From Rhodovibrionaceae bacterium (GTDB taxonomy: Bacteria > Pseudomonadota > Alphaproteobacteria > Kiloniellales > DSM-21159), in NCBI GenBank assembly GCA_028279885.1, contig JANQMX010000041.1, positions 1-63,368 of the forward strand: a stretch of DNA of 63,368 bases, in the 5' to 3' direction. Position numbers and translations under genes: made by a program. Positions 33,508-45,538 of the stretch are shown one piece after another; position 1 is the first letter of the stretch, and the number at the start of each line of letters is the position of its first letter. Under the pieces are notes generated by a model that worked only from the letters and a program-made list of their open reading frames with translations, searched no databases and was not told where the DNA came from.

Positions 33508-34915
33508 TTGGCTTCCGGAGCTCGCCGAACAGCGGCCCATCTACAAGGCCATCGTCAGCGCCATGAGCCGCGACATCGCCGAAGGCCGCCTGGGCCCCGG
33601 CGAACGGCTGCCGCCGCAGCGAGAGCTGGCCTACCAGCTTGGCGTCACGGTGGGGACGGTGACCCGTGCCTATACGGAGGCGGAGCGCCAAGGCCTGGTC
33701 ATCGGCGAGGTCGGCCGCGGCACCTTCGTCAAGCGCTCGTCCGCCGACGCTCCGCTATTGGCTATGCCGAGCGAACCGCAGCAGGCGAGCGCGGGCCGCG
33801 CGCAAGGCTTCATCGACCTCTCCGCCAACTGGCCGCCTGAGCCTCCGTTGGCCGAGGAGATCGGCGCCGTCATTCAAGAGGAGTGCAACCGGCCCGGTCT
33901 GGGCGCGCGTCTTCAGTATCGGCGCGATCTGATTGGGGGGGAAGCAACCCGGCGGGCGGTGGCCAGCCACCTGGAGACTGAAGGACTGTCCGCCGACTGG
34001 CGCGAAATAGCGCTGACCAATGGCGCTCAACACGCGATCTTCGTGTCGCTTCTAGCCACCACGCGACCCGACGACATCGTACTTTGCGAAGAGCTCACTT
34101 TCTTTGCCATCAAATCGGCAGCGCGGAGTCTTTCGCTCCGCCTCCGCGGCGTCGCCATGGATAAATGGGGCCTGAGACCCGATGCTCTGGACGCAGCCTG
34201 CCGCGCGACGCAAGCGAAGGTGCTCTACAGCATTCCCACGCTGCAGAACCCGACCAACCGAATCATGCCGACCGAACGCCGGCGGGAGATCGCCGAGATC
34301 TGCCGTCGCCACGACGTGACCATCATCGAGGACAGCATCTACGCCTTTCTCCTCGACGAACCGCCCTGCCCGTACGCCAATCTCGCGCCGGAGCGCAGCA
34401 TCCACGTCAGCTCGCTGTCCAAGAGCGTTGCGCCGAACCTGCGGCTCGGCTTCCTACGCGCACCAAGCCACCTCATGGAGGCGGTGACCTTCGCCGTGCG
34501 CTCGAGCAGCTATTGCTCTCCCCCCTTCACCCACGACGTTGGCCAGCGGCTAATCGAAAGCGGGGTCGCCGCGCGCAGCGCCAAGGCAATGCGCGAAGAG
34601 GCAAGGCACCGTCAGGAGCAGGCCCGCCGGTACTTTCCCGATGCCGAACGACCGTCCGGCGGCACGCCTCTGCATCTTTGGCTCGAACTGCCGAGTCCCT
34701 GGCGCTCCGGCAGCTTCGTGCATGCAGCCTATCGCGCCGGTGTCGGGGTCGCCGATGCCGAGGTCTTCGCGATCGGCCGCGAGGAAGTGCCCCACGCCGT
34801 GCGCATCTGCCTCGCCGCCGCCCGAACGCGGGAAGAGATGCAAAACGCCCTCGGTCGGCTCGCCGCCCTTCTGCCACGCGGACCAGAGGCCGGCCCGGGC
34901 CTGCCTTTGATGTAG
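33500..34915 (+). CDS. MocR/PdxR-type GntR regulator with aminotransferase domain
   Basis: The protein has 471 residues. The N-terminal GntR winged helix is readable (GRLGPGERLPPQRELAYQLG, TVGTVTRAYTEAERQGL). From about residue 110 on it is a class I aminotransferase-like domain with the PLP Lys in SLSKSVAPNLRLGF. Such regulators sense PLP or amino compounds and control vitamin B6, GABA or related genes. The start is chosen by homology to family N-termini (MTIWLPELAEQRPIYKAI); a strong GGAGGAG at 33461 instead precedes an out-of-frame ATG at 33478. Palindromes overlap both divergent starts. The thiD pair lies convergently downstream. Confidence 0.9.
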   Translation: MTIWLPELAEQRPIYKAIVSAMSRDIAEGRLGPGERLPPQRELAYQLGVTVGTVTRAYTEAERQGLVIGEVGRGTFVKRSSADAPLLAMPSEPQQASAGRAQGFIDLSANWPPEPPLAEEIGAVIQEECNRPGLGARLQYRRDLIGGEATRRAVASHLETEGLSADWREIALTNGAQHAIFVSLLATTRPDDIVLCEELTFFAIKSAARSLSLRLRGVAMDKWGLRPDALDAACRATQAKVLYSIPTLQNPTNRIMPTERRREIAEICRRHDVTIIEDSIYAFLLDEPPCPYANLAPERSIHVSSLSKSVAPNLRLGFLRAPSHLMEAVTFAVRSSSYCSPPFTHDVGQRLIESGVAARSAKAMREEARHRQEQARRYFPDAERPSGGTPLHLWLELPSPWRSGSFVHAAYRAGVGVADAEVFAIGREEVPHAVRICLAAARTREEMQNALGRLAALLPRGPEAGPGLPLM

Positions 34916-34923
34916 CGAGAGTC

Positions 34924-35733
34924 TTACCCCGCCTCGTCGTATGGCGGGATGGCATGGGCGTGGTTCAAAGGGCCGCTGCCGGAGCCGAGCGGCTCTGACG
35001 CCGCCAAGGCCTGCCAGACGAAGCGGCGCGCCCGCGCCACCGCACTCTTCAGATCGTATCCTTGAGCCAAGCCCGTTGCGACGGCCGAGGCCAGAGCACA
35101 GCCGGTGCCGTGATTGTTCTTGGTCGCGACGCGCGGGCTCTCGAAGATCTCGCTGCCTTCCGCGGTGACCAGAACATCGCGCACGGGGTCGCCTTGTAGA
35201 TGACCGCCCTTGAGCAGCACGGCTCGCGGCCCCAGCGCCAGTAAGCGTCGGGCCGCGTCCTCCAAGTCGTCCGGGCCGCCAAGGCGGCCGCCGAGCAGAT
35301 GCTCCGCCTCCGGCACATTGGGCGTCAGCACACTGGCCATAGGCAGGAGGTGCGTCTTAAGCGCGTCCACGGCGTCTGCCTGCAGCAGGCTGTCGCCGCT
35401 CTGTGCCACCATGACCGGGTCGGCAACCAGCGGCGTATCCGGCGCCAGGCGCGTCAGGCTTTTGCACACGGTCTCGATAACCGCGGGACTGTGCAACATG
35501 CCCGTTTTGATGGCGGCCGCACCGATATCCTCCAGCACCACGGCAATCTGCTGAGCGATGAAGGCTGGCTCGATTTCATGAATGCCGGCGACACCACGCG
35601 TGTTTTGCGCGGTCAACGCGGTGATCGCCGTTGCGGCGTGGCCGCCCAAGGCAGTGATCGTCTTAAGGTCACCTTGAATGCCGGCGCCGCCGCCGGAGTC
35701 GGACCCGGCGATCACCAGAACTGGAGGACGCAT
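34924..35733 (-). CDS. thiD: Hydroxymethylpyrimidine/phosphomethylpyrimidine kinase
   Basis: The protein has 269 residues, ribokinase-like. The start VLVIAGSDSGGGAGIQGDLK and the catalytic NNHGTGCALASAVATGL with its Cys are intact, as is KTGMLHSPAVIE. It phosphorylates HMP and HMP-P for thiamine synthesis; some family members also phosphorylate pyridoxal. It is 7 bases downstream of a degenerate paralogue and last in the leftward glmM-thiD2-thiD string. The MocR gene is convergent. Confidence 0.95.
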   Translation of the reverse strand: MRPPVLVIAGSDSGGGAGIQGDLKTITALGGHAATAITALTAQNTRGVAGIHEIEPAFIAQQIAVVLEDIGAAAIKTGMLHSPAVIETVCKSLTRLAPDTPLVADPVMVAQSGDSLLQADAVDALKTHLLPMASVLTPNVPEAEHLLGGRLGGPDDLEDAARRLLALGPRAVLLKGGHLQGDPVRDVLVTAEGSEIFESPRVATKNNHGTGCALASAVATGLAQGYDLKSAVARARRFVWQALAASEPLGSGSGPLNHAHAIPPYDEAG

Positions 35734-35740
35734 CGTGTTT

Positions 35741-36523
35741 TTAGCCGATCAGCCTGCGAACCTTCGAATCGCAAGAGTGATCGCGGTTGAGAGCGGCCTG
35801 GTCAACCAGTGTTTCCTGCACGCGCTCGAACGCCGCAACGGCATCGAGGCCGCTCAGCAGTCCGCTGGCGAAGTTGGCGGCGAGAGTCGCCGTCGAATAG
35901 TCCTGACGGCTTTCGGCGATGACCGCGGCCTCGTTCACGTGCAGGCCCTCTTCATCGGCCAGCACTTGGATGCGCATGGGCTCGCCCGGGAAGCGTCCAT
36001 CCAATAGAACCGTGTCGCAGCCCAGCGTCGTCAAGACGGCGGCTGTCGGAACCAGCGCTTCGGTATCGCCGACCTCGCTGCCTGCCAGGAGCTCTGCGTC
36101 TTCAGGCCCGACCACCAAGTAGTCGACCTCGTGCGCTAGACGCCGTTTCCAATGGGCGATGCAGCGCAGGGATACATTTCGCTGCGCTTCTTCATCTATG
36201 AAGGACGGGGCACAAAACAGCGGCACTTCCTTCAAGCAACCCGCCAGGTGCTTTGCCACCAGCTCGACTTGCTCCTCGCTGGTGAGCTTCCCCAGGCAAA
36301 CCATCTGCGGCAGTCCGCGGGCCAAAGCCTCCTCGATCTGCCAAGAGATCACGGCCGCCGGTACCTCCATGTCTCCTGGCGCCATAGGGTTGCTCGACGC
36401 TTCGATGCTGGTGACCACCTGAGCGGTATCCAAGCCGGCGGCCGCCAAGGCCCGCCCAAAGGCCGGCGCTGCGCCCTGCCCTAGCACATCGATTTGTCCG
36501 ATAACGAGGACTGCGTGTGTCAT
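35741..36523 (-). CDS. Degenerate ThiD-like paralogue (pseudoenzyme candidate)
   Basis: The product has 260 residues from ATG 36523. It aligns by eye along its whole length with the adjacent ThiD, but the key motifs are lost. The substrate loop AGSDSGGGAG corresponds to GQIDVLGQGA, and the catalytic HGTGCALASAVATGL corresponds to YSTATLAANFASGLL, without the Cys and without the GTGC anion hole. Secondary-structure landmarks (CLGKLTSEEQVELV, YLVVGPEDAELLAG, VLTTLGCDTVLLDG) are retained, so it should fold. It may regulate or form a heteromer with ThiD, or bind another ligand. It is separated by 7 bases from thiD and 19 from glmM. Confidence 0.75.
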   Translation of the reverse strand: MTHAVLVIGQIDVLGQGAAPAFGRALAAAGLDTAQVVTSIEASSNPMAPGDMEVPAAVISWQIEEALARGLPQMVCLGKLTSEEQVELVAKHLAGCLKEVPLFCAPSFIDEEAQRNVSLRCIAHWKRRLAHEVDYLVVGPEDAELLAGSEVGDTEALVPTAAVLTTLGCDTVLLDGRFPGEPMRIQVLADEEGLHVNEAAVIAESRQDYSTATLAANFASGLLSGLDAVAAFERVQETLVDQAALNRDHSCDSKVRRLIG

Positions 36524-36542
36524 GTCCAACCGCCTTCAGTAC

Positions 36543-37892
36543 TCAGGCAGCGCTGGCCTGGGCGATGGTCTCGACGATCTCCTCGACCACCGTTTCGACC
36601 AGGTCTCGGTCGTCGCCCTCGCCCATCACACGGATCACCGGCTCCGTGCCGGACTTCCGAATCACCAAGCGGCCTTGCTGGCCCAAACGGATTTCTCCGG
36701 CCTTGATGGCTTCACGCACCTTGGCCAGTTCCAACGGCTCGCTTTCACCGAAGCGGACATTCTTCAGAATCTGCGGCAAGGGTTCGAACACGCGCAGAAC
36801 CTCACTCGCCGGTCGCTCCATCTCGACGATCACCGCCAAGACCTGGAGGGCGGCGATCAGGCCGTCCCCGGTAGTGGCAAAGTCGGTCAGGATGATATGT
36901 CCGGACTGCTCGCCACCGATGTTGCAACCGTTCTTGCGCATATGCTCGACCACATAGCGATCGCCGACCGGCGTACGATGCAACTCGACACCAAGGCTGT
37001 TGACGAAGCGCTCCAACCCCAGGTTCGACATCACCGTGGAGACGAGACAGCCATTGGCGACCCGACCTTGCGCTGTCCAAGACTTGCTGATCAGCGCCAT
37101 GAGCTGGTCGCCGTCGATCACGCGGCCACCTTCGTCGACCAGGATGACGCGGTCGGCGTCGCCGTCCAGCGCGATGCCGATATCGGCTTTGTTGGCCACA
37201 ACGGCCTCGCGCAGCTTGTCCGTCGCCGTGGCGCCGACATTGTCGTTGATGTTGAAGCCGTCCGGCTCAACGCCGAGGGCCACCACATCGGCGCCGAGCT
37301 CCCGTAGAACCGTCGGAGCCACGCGATAGGCCGCACCGTGGGCGCAGTCGACGACGATCGTCATGCCGTCCAGGCGCAGCGCCTTCGGAAAGGTCTGCTT
37401 ACAGAATTCGATATAGCGGCCTGTTGCATCGTCCATACGAATGGCACGGCCCAGCTGTGCGCTGGAGGCGGCGGCCAGGTCGTGGCCGGTCTCCATAAGC
37501 GCTTCGATGGAGTACTCGATATCGTCCGACAGCTTGTAGCCGTCCGGCCCGAAGATCTTGATGCCGTTGTCGTAGTAGGGGTTGTGAGAGGCGGAGATCA
37601 TGACCCCGAGATCCGCCCGCATCGAGCGCGTCAGCATGCCGATCGCAGGCGTCGGCATGGGGCCGACCAGCACCACATCCATGCCGACCGAGACGAAGCC
37701 AGAGGTCAGTGCCGGCTCAAGCATATAGCCCGAGAGACGCGTGTCCTTGCCGATAACCACACGGTGCCGGTGATCGCCGCGCGTGAAGCGCGCCCCGGCC
37801 GCCATGGCCAGGCGCAGCATGGTGTGGGCAGTGATCGGCTCCTCGTTGGCACGGCCTCGAATGCCGTCTGTGCCGAACAGCTTACGAGCCAT
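36543..37892 (-). CDS. glmM: Phosphoglucosamine mutase
   Basis: The protein has 449 residues from ATG 37892 with AAGGGG 6 bases upstream. It begins [20 protein letters not shown]. The phospho-Ser loop is [18 protein letters not shown], the metal loop [12 protein letters not shown], and the C-terminal phosphate loop [17 protein letters not shown]. It converts glucosamine-6-phosphate to glucosamine-1-phosphate for UDP-GlcNAc, feeding peptidoglycan and LPS. It follows folP by 57 bases, a common order with ftsH upstream. Confidence 0.97.
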   Translation of the reverse strand: MARKLFGTDGIRGRANEEPITAHTMLRLAMAAGARFTRGDHRHRVVIGKDTRLSGYMLEPALTSGFVSVGMDVVLVGPMPTPAIGMLTRSMRADLGVMISASHNPYYDNGIKIFGPDGYKLSDDIEYSIEALMETGHDLAAASSAQLGRAIRMDDATGRYIEFCKQTFPKALRLDGMTIVVDCAHGAAYRVAPTVLRELGADVVALGVEPDGFNINDNVGATATDKLREAVVANKADIGIALDGDADRVILVDEGGRVIDGDQLMALISKSWTAQGRVANGCLVSTVMSNLGLERFVNSLGVELHRTPVGDRYVVEHMRKNGCNIGGEQSGHIILTDFATTGDGLIAALQVLAVIVEMERPASEVLRVFEPLPQILKNVRFGESEPLELAKVREAIKAGEIRLGQQGRLVIRKSGTEPVIRVMGEGDDRDLVETVVEEIVETIAQASAA

Positions 37893-37949
37893 CCGAAGTC
37901 CCCTTTGAATACGGTCGCCACGACGGTAACGGGCAAAGGTAAACAACAG

Positions 37950-39026
37950 CTAAGGCAAAACTGAGACATCCATGCAACACCATACTGCAAGCGCTTGCCG
38001 CGTTTCTGCGACGTCATGAACGCGCACAATTTGTACGCCTTGCCGTATGCCATAGAGCATAGCCGCCAGGGAGCCAGGCAAGCGCTCCTTGGCGTCACAG
38101 GGACCGTCGATCTTGGTGATGAAGGACTTGCGACTGACTCCAAGAAGGATGGCACACCCCGTGCCGTGAAGGAGAGCCAAGTCGTTCAGCAGACGCAGAT
38201 TGTGCGCCAGCGTCTTCCCGAAACCGACCCCCGGGTCGACGACCAGACGATCGCGCGGAATGCCCGCCGCCACGCAAGCCTCGATCCGGTCTGTGAGGTA
38301 GTCAAAGACGTCGAGTGAGACCTGCTCGTATTGAGGGTCGGCCTGCATGGTCTGCGGCTGCCCTTGCATATGCATGAGCACCACCGGCAATCCGCTTTGC
38401 GCAGCAACGGACAGGCTTTCCGGGTCCCCCGACAAAGCCGTCACATCATTCAAGATGGCCGCACCGGCTGCTGCAGCCTCGGCCATGACCGGGGCCCAAC
38501 GCGTGTCGATGGAAACCCTGGCTCCCTGTGCCGCCAAACCTTTGACCACCGGCAGCACGCGTCGCAGCTCTTCTTCGACCGGCACGGGGGCCGCACCGGG
38601 GCGGGTCGACTCACCGCCAACATCGATGATGTCGGCGCCGGCCTCGATCATGGCCAGCCCGTCTGCTACGGCCCGACCGCTGTCAAAGCGTTCGCCGCCA
38701 TCGGAGAAGCTGTCCGGGGTGACATTGACCACGCCCATGATGCGCGGCCGGTCGAGCTCAAGGCCGGCAAGCGAAGCGCGCGGCGCCGAGAAGCAGTGCA
38801 GTAGTTCGTCGCCGTACGTACGCTGCGCCAGCTTATCATCGCTACTCAGGTGAGCGTACAGCCTGTCGGACAGGCCGTCTGTGGCAGGTAGAAGGCCCTG
38901 CCGCGTGCCGTTGCTATCCCATAGCTCGAACGCGCTCGCCCAGGCCAGATTGCCAACCGCATGCGCTCCCTCCAGCCGGGAAGCAGAGAGCGCGCGGGGA
39001 ATAAGATAGAAAGCTTGGCGCCGCAT
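37950..39026 (-). CDS. folP: Dihydropteroate synthase
   Basis: The protein has 358 residues. A roughly 85-residue N-terminal extension, common in alphaproteobacteria, precedes the TIM barrel. Core motifs are IMGVVNVTPDSFSDGGERF, IDVGGESTRPGAAPVP, and LLGVSRKSFITKI. It joins p-aminobenzoate to the pterin in folate synthesis and is the sulfonamide target. It lies 57 bases downstream of the ftsH stop, with a GC hairpin between, and upstream of glmM. Confidence 0.96.
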   Translation of the reverse strand: MRRQAFYLIPRALSASRLEGAHAVGNLAWASAFELWDSNGTRQGLLPATDGLSDRLYAHLSSDDKLAQRTYGDELLHCFSAPRASLAGLELDRPRIMGVVNVTPDSFSDGGERFDSGRAVADGLAMIEAGADIIDVGGESTRPGAAPVPVEEELRRVLPVVKGLAAQGARVSIDTRWAPVMAEAAAAGAAILNDVTALSGDPESLSVAAQSGLPVVLMHMQGQPQTMQADPQYEQVSLDVFDYLTDRIEACVAAGIPRDRLVVDPGVGFGKTLAHNLRLLNDLALLHGTGCAILLGVSRKSFITKIDGPCDAKERLPGSLAAMLYGIRQGVQIVRVHDVAETRQALAVWCCMDVSVLP

Positions 39027-39052
39027 AACCTACGGCCGAGAAAGATCAACCG

Positions 39053-39080
39053 CCGAAAGGAAGGGAGGGTGGCCCCTCCC
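39053..39080 (-). terminator. GC-rich hairpin after ftsH
   Basis: On the minus strand GGGAGGG (39080-39074), a 4-base loop and CCCTCCC (39069-39063) are followed by TTCCTTTC. It sits just after the ftsH stop. The T-run is interrupted, so termination may be partial, with folP expressed by read-through. Confidence 0.5.
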
Positions 39081-39083
39081 CGG

Positions 39084-41012
<1,929 letters not shown>

Positions 41013-41112
41013 GGCTAATTTCCTTCCGTCGCCTTCGTCGGCCCACACTGTTCTTTGAATAATGTAGTTTTGGGGCGCCGCCTGCCAAACTAGATAGTGT
41101 CGCTGCCCCTCG

Positions 41113-42489
41113 CTAAGCAACCGTAAAAGGCCCCTGTACAACAGCTTGCGCCGGTCGGAAGCGCGCTGCAACCCCTTGGTTCAGAAGGTCCGGCGGCAAG
41201 CTGACGCCAGAAATGCTTGGTAAACAGGGTGCGCCGGCGTGATTCTCAAGGAACGGTAAGGTTGCGAGGACGTGGTCGGGGACACGCGCCAGCGCCGGCT
41301 GGAGGTGATTGGAGACCAAGGCGTTGCCGTTCTGTGGGCTGAATGGCCGCACGCAGACCGCGATGTCTGGGCGAGCGCGCCCTTCCTGCTGCACGTTTCG
41401 ATGTATGACAAAGCGCCCGTCCCACAGCCAGGGCCCGGGGCCGTCGTACGTCATTGTCGGCAGGTCGCGCAGCTCGCGGCTAAGCAGCCAGCGGCCGCTC
41501 TCGCCGTGGGTCATCACACAGCGACCGGAGACCAAGCGCTGCGTCCAGGAAGAACGATCGTCCGAAGCCACCGGTTCCTGCATGTCGACCAGCCAATCGT
41601 GGACAGCCCGAGCCTCCCGCTCGGAGATCGGATAGGCGGTTCCCCCCACGGCCTGAAAAAGCCCGCGCAACAGGTGCTCGACAAGAAGACGCGGTGCTGC
41701 GAGCAGCTGAGGCGTGAGCAGCTCGACATATCCCAGCGGGTGCAGCCGGCAGGCTTGCGCCGCCAGCTCGGCGCAGCCGGCTTCGAGTGTGCTCCGCCAT
41801 GCGCCCAGCGCTCGCGCCGCTCCCAGCGCCGCTTGGCGCGTGCGCAACGGCTCCTCGCGGGTACGCAGAAACTGGCGCGCTTGCACGCGTCCGAAGCGGC
41901 TATCCTCATTGCTGGGGTCCTCAAGCCAAGGCACAGCATGATCCAGCAAAGTTGCCCGCAATCGCTCGGGCGAAATCGGGATCAGAGGTCTCAACAGGCG
42001 GCAATGAGCCAGCTCGCGGTCCGGCGCCATGGCGGCCAGGCCGGCTAGGCCGCTGCCCGACCAAAGCCGCTGCACCAGAGTTTCCGCCTGGTCGGCGGCG
42101 TGGTGCGCCAGCGCGAGGTGCAGGATACCTTCCCGCGCGCACCAGTCTGAGAGCAATTGCAGTCGCGCAGCCCGCGCAGCCGTCTGAATGCCATGCCGGG
42201 GCCCGTCGTGCCGCCAGCGCAAGATGACGTGCTTCAGCCCGCGAGCCGTCAGAAGGCGACCGGTCTCAGCCGCTTCCTCGACCGAGCCTTGGCGCAAGCC
42301 ATGGTCGACAGTCAGCGCCGTGAGCTTGCCGCCCCTGGTCTCGACCCACGCCTGCAATAACAACGTCAAGGCCAGGCTATCCGGACCGCCGGAGACGCCG
42401 ACGGCAATCTGCGGCGCGGGCTCAAACGGCCCGCAGTGCCGCATCAAGGCGTCGAACTCAGACCGGCAAAGGGGGGACGGCTCCAGCAC
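41113..42489 (-). CDS. tilS: tRNA(Ile)-lysidine synthase
   Basis: The product has about 458 residues from a tentative GTG at 42489, placed just after the ybgF stop; the frame runs into ybgF up to 42627. The PP-loop motif is [19 protein letters not shown], followed by [14 protein letters not shown] and [19 protein letters not shown], both typical. It converts cytidine 34 of the AUA-decoding tRNA-Ile to lysidine. The C-terminal half is divergent, as usual for the family. It lies between ybgF and ftsH, the standard alphaproteobacterial order. Confidence 0.92.
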   Translation of the reverse strand: MLEPSPLCRSEFDALMRHCGPFEPAPQIAVGVSGGPDSLALTLLLQAWVETRGGKLTALTVDHGLRQGSVEEAAETGRLLTARGLKHVILRWRHDGPRHGIQTAARAARLQLLSDWCAREGILHLALAHHAADQAETLVQRLWSGSGLAGLAAMAPDRELAHCRLLRPLIPISPERLRATLLDHAVPWLEDPSNEDSRFGRVQARQFLRTREEPLRTRQAALGAARALGAWRSTLEAGCAELAAQACRLHPLGYVELLTPQLLAAPRLLVEHLLRGLFQAVGGTAYPISEREARAVHDWLVDMQEPVASDDRSSWTQRLVSGRCVMTHGESGRWLLSRELRDLPTMTYDGPGPWLWDGRFVIHRNVQQEGRARPDIAVCVRPFSPQNGNALVSNHLQPALARVPDHVLATLPFLENHAGAPCLPSISGVSLPPDLLNQGVAARFRPAQAVVQGPFTVA

Positions 42490-42508
42490 GGCCGACCGGC
42501 AATGCCCC

Positions 42509-43429
42509 TCAGGGACACTCCATACGCTGCATCTCGCGCTCGGCGCGACTGCGAATCGAGCTTGCAGCCCGCGGATAGATGCGCAGCAGCTCGGAGAGCG
42601 TGCCGCAGGCGTTCTCGATATCGCCAAGATTGGCCAAAGACATGCCCAGCTTCAGAAGGTTGTCGGGCGCCTTTTGGCTGTCAGGATACTCGCGGTAGGC
42701 CTCCGCGAAGATCAGCGCTGAAGACTGGTAGTCGCCGCGGACGTAGAAGGTCTCGCCGAGCCAGTATTTAGCATTGCCGGCCAGACTGTGTTCGCCGTTG
42801 CCTTGCAGGAACTGCTCCAGCGCGGATTGAGCGTCGGCATACTTGGCCTGGCGCAGAAGCCCGAAGGCGAATTCGTATTGTTCCTCTGGCGACCCATTGG
42901 GCAGCGCAATAGAAGAGCCGGTGGGTTGCGACGGGTCGGCCAGGGCTTGCCGATCTTCTTCCGCTGCCGGGGCATCGCCGTCTGTAGTCGCGTCAGCCGC
43001 GCTGCTTGTCTCCATCTCGAGCTGGCTACGCTCGACCGCAAGCAAACGCTCGTCCAGGCCGCCCAAGCGGCTCTCCAGCTGTTGGAGCCGAAAGTCGAAG
43101 GTTTCGACTTGCCCCGTCGTCCTGCGTAGAGCCTCTTCCAGAGAATTCATGCGCAGTTCGATGCGCGCCGCCTGGGTACGCACAGTCGCATCGCCGTCGC
43201 TGCTGGCCTGGGCCAACTGCCGCAGGTCCTGCAAGGCGACGGCCAAGCGATTGGTGTCCGTCGCCAACACGCGACGTTCGGCTTTGAGCTGCTGAAGCTC
43301 GGCTGCGGTGGAACGAACATCGTCCGCCGAGGCATGGCTGGCCGTGAGGCCAGCCATGATGAGAGCGGTTGAGATGCCCAAGAAGACCACGGATTTGGCC
43401 ACCCAGGGCCCGTGGTGGATTGTCGGCAT
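42509..43429 (-). CDS. ybgF: Tol-Pal system protein YbgF/CpoB
   Basis: The product has 306 residues from ATG 43429 with GGAG 8 bases upstream; an in-frame GTG at 43438 is less likely. A signal peptide (VVFLGISTALIMAGLTASHA) is followed by a coiled coil (about 35-130) and an acidic linker. C-terminal tetratricopeptide repeats start around residue 180 (EEQYEFAFGLLRQAKYADAQ and GNAKYWLGETFYVRGDY). CpoB works in the periplasm with TolA and PBP1B to couple outer-membrane constriction to peptidoglycan synthesis. It is downstream of pal. Confidence 0.93.
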   Translation of the reverse strand: MPTIHHGPWVAKSVVFLGISTALIMAGLTASHASADDVRSTAAELQQLKAERRVLATDTNRLAVALQDLRQLAQASSDGDATVRTQAARIELRMNSLEEALRRTTGQVETFDFRLQQLESRLGGLDERLLAVERSQLEMETSSAADATTDGDAPAAEEDRQALADPSQPTGSSIALPNGSPEEQYEFAFGLLRQAKYADAQSALEQFLQGNGEHSLAGNAKYWLGETFYVRGDYQSSALIFAEAYREYPDSQKAPDNLLKLGMSLANLGDIENACGTLSELLRIYPRAASSIRSRAEREMQRMECP

Positions 43430-43532
43430 GGCGATCACTCCAAAAGCAGGCGCCCCAACCCCGACCCGCTAATGATGGACCCCCAATAAGGCAGAACTAA
43501 GCCTCGGCGGCTCGAAGCCAGCGGGAGGGGCC

Positions 43533-44039
43533 TCAGTTCAGCACGACGAAGGTGGCGTTCCGGTTCATAGCCCAAGCCTCAGGCGTCGAGCCGAGCCGGA
43601 TCGGACGCTCTTTGCCGAAGCTGATCGTCGTCAGACGATTGCCGTTGACGCCCAGCGCCATGAGATAGCTGCGCACGGCCTCGGCACGGCGATCGCCGAG
43701 CGCCAGGTTGTACTCGCGGGTGCCGCGCTCATCGGTATTGCCTTCGATGCGGATCCGCTTGGTCGGATTGGCCTCAAGCCAAGCCCCCAAATTCTGCACC
43801 GTCGCCTGGGCATCGCTGCGCAGCGCGGAGGAGTCAAAGTCGAAGAAAACCCTAGGTCCGACCAAGATGTCCAAATCTTCCTGGGAGCCCGGGACCGCTT
43901 GGACACCCTGCTGCTGGATAGCGACGATCTCCTCCTCAGAGGACACAACACCCTCCTGGTCCGCCGTGCTATCCGGCGTCGTTTCACAACCAGCCACAAC
44001 CAGGGCACTGAGGGCAATTGACAGGAAGGTTAAGCGCAT
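43533..44039 (-). CDS. pal: Peptidoglycan-associated lipoprotein Pal
   Basis: The product has 168 residues from ATG 44039. It has a lipoprotein signal with lipobox VAGC, the lipidated Cys near residue 18. The OmpA-like peptidoglycan-binding domain is clear: VFFDFDSSALRSDAQATVQN, and then EGNTDERGTREYNLALGDRR with the diaminopimelate-binding Asp and Arg. It tethers the outer membrane to peptidoglycan and binds TolB. It is 171 bases downstream of tolB. Confidence 0.97.
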   Translation of the reverse strand: MRLTFLSIALSALVVAGCETTPDSTADQEGVVSSEEEIVAIQQQGVQAVPGSQEDLDILVGPRVFFDFDSSALRSDAQATVQNLGAWLEANPTKRIRIEGNTDERGTREYNLALGDRRAEAVRSYLMALGVNGNRLTTISFGKERPIRLGSTPEAWAMNRNATFVVLN

Positions 44040-44210
44040 GGGTAAGATCCTTTGATCAGACGGTGGGGACGGTGGGTGCTCCAACGCGGCATTCCCCGGC
44101 ATACGGCAACTGGTGTTCACGCAGCGTTAATAGGGGCATTTGCCAGAACTGGTCGCCTCTTTGATTAAGGTTAATGCCTCGCATGCGCGCGGACTATAGA
44201 GATCGCTCCG

Positions 44211-45536
44211 TTAGGGAATCAAGGGAGACCAGGCGGGATCCGACGCATCAATGGGGGTGGCCACTTCGCGCTCGTTGAAGCCGGTCAAGTCGATTGTGTA
44301 GAGACGGCTGCGCACGCGACCTTGGGAATCGGACGGCTCTTGTCGAAAGAAGGACAAGACCCGCCCATTTGGGGCCCAGGTCGGACTTTCGACCAGGAAA
44401 CCGCTGGATAGCATCCGCTCGCCGCTGCCGTCAGGCTTCATCACACCGATATAGAAGGTGCCCTGATGGATTCGTGTAAAGGCGATGAGGTCGCCGCGCG
44501 GCGACCACACCGGCGTGGCGTAGAGGCCTTCGCCGAAGCTGATGCGCCGCACGTTGGTCCCGTCCGCATTCATCACATAGAGCTGCTGCTGGCCGCCGCG
44601 GTCGGAATTGAAGACGATCTGCCGCCCATCAGGCGCATAGGAGGCCGAGGTGTCGATGCCCGGATCGTTGGTCAGGCGCACGACCTGCCGGGTGCGCAAG
44701 TCCATGGTATAGATGTCGGAGTTGCCGCCTTCCGCCATCGACATGATGATCTTATTGCCGTCCGGTGAGAAGCGCGGCGCGAAGGTCATGCCCGGGAAGT
44801 TGCCGACCAGCTCCTGTTGTCCGGTATCGAGGTTGAGGAGATAGACGCGCGGCTGGTCGTTGACGTAGGCCAGGTAGGTAATCTCCTGCGACGTCGGCGA
44901 GAAGCGCGGCGTCAGCATCAAGGTCGAGCCGTCGGTCAAATAGCTGTGATTGTCGCCGTCCTGGTCCATGATCGCTAGGCGCTTCACACGGCGGTTCTGC
45001 GGCCCGCTTTCGGCGATGTAGACGATGCGCGTGTCGAAGTAGCCTTCCTCGCCGGTCAGGCGCTTGTAGATGGCGTCAGAGACGATGTGCGCCACCCGCC
45101 GCCAGTTCGCCGGTGTGCTCACGTAGGCCAACCCGGTCATCTGCTGCTCGGCAAGCACGTCCCAAAGACGGAACTCGACGCGCAACCGGCCGTCGGACTG
45201 CAGCTCTACCCCACCGCTGACCAAGGCATCGCTGTTGATGACGCGCCAGTCGCCGAAGCGTGGACCGGCGCGCAGGCTGCCGATGTCTTGAATGAAGGCG
45301 CGCGGATCGATCGGCTTGAACAGGCCGCTTCGCTCGAGGTTGGCAGTGACGACCTGGGTGATATCCCGGCCAATCTGCGCCGCGCCTTCGTCGTTCCCGT
45401 AGAAATCGGTGATGGCGATGGGCAAGGGTTCGAAATTCGGCCCGGTGACGTCGACGAAGAGCTCAGCCCGGCCTGGGTTGGCCGTGACAGCAAGCAAGAA
45501 AAGGGCGATCGGAAAAATCGCTCGCACTCGGCGCAT
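44211..45536 (-). CDS. tolB: Tol-Pal system beta-propeller protein TolB
   Basis: The product has 441 residues from ATG 45536, directly after the tolA stop. A signal peptide ([18 protein letters not shown]) leads into an N-terminal alpha/beta domain and then a six-bladed beta-propeller with repeated WD40-like motifs ([52 protein letters not shown]). It is periplasmic and links TolA to Pal. Two bases separate it from tolA. Confidence 0.97.
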   Translation of the reverse strand: MRRVRAIFPIALFLLAVTANPGRAELFVDVTGPNFEPLPIAITDFYGNDEGAAQIGRDITQVVTANLERSGLFKPIDPRAFIQDIGSLRAGPRFGDWRVINSDALVSGGVELQSDGRLRVEFRLWDVLAEQQMTGLAYVSTPANWRRVAHIVSDAIYKRLTGEEGYFDTRIVYIAESGPQNRRVKRLAIMDQDGDNHSYLTDGSTLMLTPRFSPTSQEITYLAYVNDQPRVYLLNLDTGQQELVGNFPGMTFAPRFSPDGNKIIMSMAEGGNSDIYTMDLRTRQVVRLTNDPGIDTSASYAPDGRQIVFNSDRGGQQQLYVMNADGTNVRRISFGEGLYATPVWSPRGDLIAFTRIHQGTFYIGVMKPDGSGERMLSSGFLVESPTWAPNGRVLSFFRQEPSDSQGRVRSRLYTIDLTGFNEREVATPIDASDPAWSPLIP

Positions 45537-45538
45537 CG

